Shown here: piece by piece, positions 61,798 through 64,000 of the stretch
Layout: every line of letters starts with the position of its first letter
Position numbering within the stretch: the stretch's first letter is position 1
Origin: Plantactinospora endophytica
Lineage (GTDB): Bacteria > Actinomycetota > Actinomycetes > Mycobacteriales > Micromonosporaceae
Direction: 5' to 3'
NCBI RefSeq assembly: GCF_016862915.1
Contig: NZ_BONW01000029.1
Span: forward strand, 19,906 to 83,905
DNA: 64,000 nt
Position numbers and translations under genes: made by a program
The notes under the pieces: generated by a model
What the model was told of the DNA's origin: nothing
The model's input: only the letters and a program-made list of their open reading frames with translations
Databases searched by the model: none

Positions 61798-62004
61798 ATG
61801 AGTCGCAGACTGGTCCGCCCCCGGGAGAACCGCATGATCGCCGGCGTCTGCGCCGGCCTGGCCCGCCGTTTCGGCATGTCCGCCGGGATGATGCGGCTGC
61901 TCTTCATTCTCTCGCTGCTGCTGCCGGGTACGCAGGTGGTGATCTACCTGGCGCTCTGGATCATCATGCCGAACGAGGACCGCTACCTCGCCAACGCCCA
62001 CTGA
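61798..62004 (+). CDS. PspC-domain membrane protein
   Basis: A 68-residue protein that is a bare PspC domain: RPRENRMIAGVCAGLARRFG, MSAGMMRLLFILSLLLPGTQ and YLALWIIMPNED. It has one or two membrane segments. PspC proteins are linked to envelope-stress sensing, but no PspA gene is in view. ATG 61798 has GAGGAG 8 nt upstream. Confidence 0.93.
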   Translation: MSRRLVRPRENRMIAGVCAGLARRFGMSAGMMRLLFILSLLLPGTQVVIYLALWIIMPNEDRYLANAH

Positions 62005-62033
62005 CCCGACCAGCCCGGGGCCGGCCCGGCCGG

Positions 62034-62897
62034 TCAGGTGGACTGGCCGGGTGCCAGGCCCAGTCGCTGTTCCGTGATGCGTCGGCGGATGCCGGCGGCG
62101 GTCCGCGCGACCTCGTCGGCCAGCAGGGCGCACCGGTGACGGCTCTGCCGGCGCAGCACGGTCAGCAGCCCGGCCTGGATACCGAGGACGACGACCGCGA
62201 AAGCGGCGACGACGGCGAAGGTCCGCCCCGGCGGCCCGTCGAACCCGGTCACCACCGCGACCCCGACCGCGATCAGGGTCGACCCGCTCCACACCGCGAG
62301 CCCGACGGCGACGACGAGGTGGTCGCGCAGCCATCGCCGCAGCGTACGGTCACGTCGGGCGTACAGCGCCGGAACGGTTTCGTCGGACAGTCCGGTCAGT
62401 ACCTTCCCGAGCCGGTCCAGGTCCCCGGGCGGCAGCCGGTCGAGCCGCTCCGCCTCGGCGCGTACCCGGCGCAGCACGTAGCGGACCTTCACCCGGTCGT
62501 CGACCGGTACCGTCTCCGGTGGCCAGACCTGTTCGAAGTCGGCCTGCCGCACCGCCCGGACGCCGGTCCAGGTGACGATCGCCAGCGGCAGCGGCAACGC
62601 CATCAGCAGGCCGAGGTAGGCCAGCAGCGAGGCACTCTCCCCGGTGACGACGTTGATGCCGTACCCGCTGGTGGCCGCGACGACGACGGCCGCGGCCGGC
62701 CCTCGGACGTGGGTGAGGTAGATGTCCTGGCGAGCCCCCTCCACCAGCCGGTCGAGGGGGCCGAACCAGGGCCGCAGCAGGTGGACGACCAGGTTCGCGA
62801 CGAGGACGACCGCCATGACCAGGATGGACCAGATCGCGGCTTCGAAGAGCAGTGGCGGCTCGTCGGCGGATGGTGCCGCCAGCGCGGTCAGGTCCAC
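62034..62897 (-). CDS. Membrane protein of unknown function
   Basis: A 287-residue protein with four hydrophobic segments arranged in two pairs: about 22-42 (AAIWSILVMAVVLVANLVVH) and 68-112 (AAAVVVAATSGYGINVVTGE, LLMALPLPLAIVTW), then about 195-260 (LVVAVGLAVWSGSTLIAVGV, FAVVAAFAVVVLGIQAGLL). A charged helical loop lies between (KVRYVLRRVRAEAERLDRLP). No family recognised. GTG 62897 begins the frame. It follows the DUF4230 gene on the same strand by 62 bp. Confidence 0.75.
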   Translation of the reverse strand: MDLTALAAPSADEPPLLFEAAIWSILVMAVVLVANLVVHLLRPWFGPLDRLVEGARQDIYLTHVRGPAAAVVVAATSGYGINVVTGESASLLAYLGLLMALPLPLAIVTWTGVRAVRQADFEQVWPPETVPVDDRVKVRYVLRRVRAEAERLDRLPPGDLDRLGKVLTGLSDETVPALYARRDRTLRRWLRDHLVVAVGLAVWSGSTLIAVGVAVVTGFDGPPGRTFAVVAAFAVVVLGIQAGLLTVLRRQSRHRCALLADEVARTAAGIRRRITEQRLGLAPGQST

Positions 62898-62958
62898 TGT
62901 CGGAGGATAGTCCGCGGCCGGCCCCGAGGGTCAGGGCCGGCGCGGTCCCGTCCGGCGG

Positions 62959-63780
62959 TCAGGGTTGGACGTAGGTGATGGTGACCTTCTCGTAGCCGAG
63001 CGAGCGGAGCAACTGCTCCAGCATCTTGCGGGTGTTCTCCTGGGCCCGCTCGCCCAGCCCGCTGCTCTTGGCGGAGTCGGCGATCTTCTGCTCGGCCTTG
63101 AGGTAGACCTCGCGCTGCCGGTTGGGGTCGCCGCCGAACACCTCGCCGAGCTGGTTGAGGATGCCCCGGTTCTCCGCGAAGACGTAGCTCCGGTCGAGGT
63201 CGAGGTTGACCTGACCGAGCTGCGGGGCCGGCAGCCGGATCTCCACCGACTTGCGGTCCGCCGACTCGGTGACCGCGCCCTCGCCGATCTTTCCGAAGTC
63301 GACGTACGCGTCGACGGTGCCGGCGCCGACGAACAGGGTGCGCTCGCCGAGCAGGAAGTCCGGCACGTACTTGCGGTTGCGCTCCAGGTCGACGACGACC
63401 TCGAAGTTGCCCTCGGCCGCCACGTAGCGGCTGAGGTCCTGGATCGACTTCAGCAGCGGCGGCTGGCTGCGGTCGGTCTCCTCCTTGGCGAACGGGTTAC
63501 GCCACTCCGGCAGGATCCCGCTGACCTGCACACCGAGCACCAGCACGGCGACCACGCCGATGATGCCGACCAGGACGAAGAGACCGCGCCCCCACCCGCC
63601 GCCACTGCCGGCCGGCAACGGTCCGGGCTGGTCGGGCCGGGCCTCGTCCCCGTCGAACGGCCGGGTGCCGTCGTCCGCGCCGTCGGCCCAGGGATCGGCC
63701 GGGCCGGGCGGGCTGGCCTGCCCCTTCGCGTAGCCGGGGAACTCACGCGTGGGCTGGTTGACATCGCCTTCTCGGGACAT
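62959..63780 (-). CDS. DUF4230-domain membrane-anchored protein
   Basis: A 273-residue protein. A Pro/Asp-rich cytoplasmic head (1-65) leads to one transmembrane helix (LFVLVGIIGVVAVLVLGVQV). The extracytoplasmic DUF4230 domain covers about 110-273: SIQDLSRYVAAEGNFEVVVD, LLGERTLFVGAGTVDAYVDF, VEIRLPAPQLGQVNLDLDRS, RAQENTRKMLEQLLRSLGYE. The function of DUF4230 is unknown. ATG 63780 is the start. It may be cotranscribed with the membrane protein downstream. Confidence 0.88.
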   Translation of the reverse strand: MSREGDVNQPTREFPGYAKGQASPPGPADPWADGADDGTRPFDGDEARPDQPGPLPAGSGGGWGRGLFVLVGIIGVVAVLVLGVQVSGILPEWRNPFAKEETDRSQPPLLKSIQDLSRYVAAEGNFEVVVDLERNRKYVPDFLLGERTLFVGAGTVDAYVDFGKIGEGAVTESADRKSVEIRLPAPQLGQVNLDLDRSYVFAENRGILNQLGEVFGGDPNRQREVYLKAEQKIADSAKSSGLGERAQENTRKMLEQLLRSLGYEKVTITYVQP

Positions 63781-63942
63781 CCGCCCTCACCGTCCTTGTC
63801 GAAAGAGCACCTGAGGAAAACGGTACGGCCCCGGTACGACAGCCGCGAGTCGAGCCGTACCGGCCCGGCAAGGACTCACGTTTGCCCAGCTCAGGGCGGC
63901 ATCGAGCCGGGGAGAACCCGGGTCGGCCTCACCGCCGGGGCG

Positions 63943-64000
63943 ATGACGCCCCGGGTCGGCGGGGTCGGCACGACCACCGTGGCGATGCTGTTCCGCAACG
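63943..64000 (+). CDS. Possible gene start cut by the window edge
   Basis: An ATG at 63943 opens a frame that runs off the window (MTPRVGGVGTTTVAMLFRN). GGGGAGAA lies about 30 bp upstream rather than at the usual distance. Only 19 codons are visible, so no family can be assigned, and the call rests on position alone. Confidence 0.25.
   Translation, partial: MTPRVGGVGTTTVAMLFRN

Overview
The window is chromosomal DNA from a high-GC actinobacterium. Codon use is strongly G/C at third positions, GTG starts are common, several promoters look leaderless, and there is a c-di-AMP riboswitch ahead of a cell-wall protein. The gene families (AfsR-like SARP, ECF42 sigma factor with a DGPF partner, DUF5941/CDP-alcohol protein, GH10 xylanase with CBM2) suggest Micromonosporaceae (Micromonospora/Plantactinospora-like). 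That placement is inference from gene content. I saw no tRNA, rRNA, CRISPR array, transposase or prophage genes. The window looks like ordinary chromosome with many small regulator-target modules.

Layout. 1-6.7 kb: a decayed SDR/MerR pair whose divergent promoter is still intact, an ArsR-SRPBCC pair, an NAD-dependent epimerase, a DGPF (YCII) protein with an ECF42 sigma factor joined by a repetitive Thr/Asn segment, and a GNAT acetyltransferase. 6.7-14.8 kb: a secreted GH10-CBM2 xylanase with candidate operators, LysE exporter, DedA, Nudix, an MFS exporter broken by one in-frame TGA and divergent from an HxlR regulator, and a royal-jelly/yellow-type protein. 15-18.2 kb: a three-gene signalling operon (histidine kinase, a kinase-like membrane protein without visible catalytic motifs, NarL-type regulator). 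18.3-24.6 kb: an unknown protein, AI-2E permease, F420-reductase-like protein, AraC-VOC coupled pair, WYL regulator and SnoaL protein. 24.7-32.3 kb: an AfsR-type regulator, a Pro-rich membrane protein, and a flavin electron-transfer operon (ferric-reductase-like protein, FMN-binding protein, ApbE).

32.3-43.7 kb: membrane protein, hydrolase, NucA/NucB-type secreted protein, c-di-AMP riboswitch and its coiled-coil wall protein, GH65 phosphorylase with beta-phosphoglucomutase, a multicopper oxidase behind a large palindromic operator, a hotdog thioesterase and a polytopic membrane protein. 43.8-57 kb: an orphan MalK/MsiK-type ATPase, two divergent glycosyltransferases, a type II NADH dehydrogenase-like flavoprotein divergent from an HxlR regulator, and a surface-polymer operon (ABC-2 permease, ATPase, DUF5941/CDP-alcohol phosphotransferase, GT2-TagF fusion). 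57.3-64 kb: a secreted SGNH hydrolase divergent from a TetR regulator, serine dehydratase SdaA, PspC, a membrane protein, a DUF4230 protein and a possible gene start cut by the window end.

Two patterns recur. Short tandem or direct duplications (about 18-36 bp) sit at or across gene ends and linkers. Many regulators carry a TANNNT box 6-7 nt before their start codon, the arrangement expected for leaderless mRNAs. No wholly new multigene system is obvious. The least explained items are the non-catalytic second sensor in the 15-18 kb operon, the long unassigned N-terminal half of the glycosyltransferase at 45.2-47.4 kb, the operator of the multicopper oxidase with no regulator beside it, and the end-of-gene duplications.
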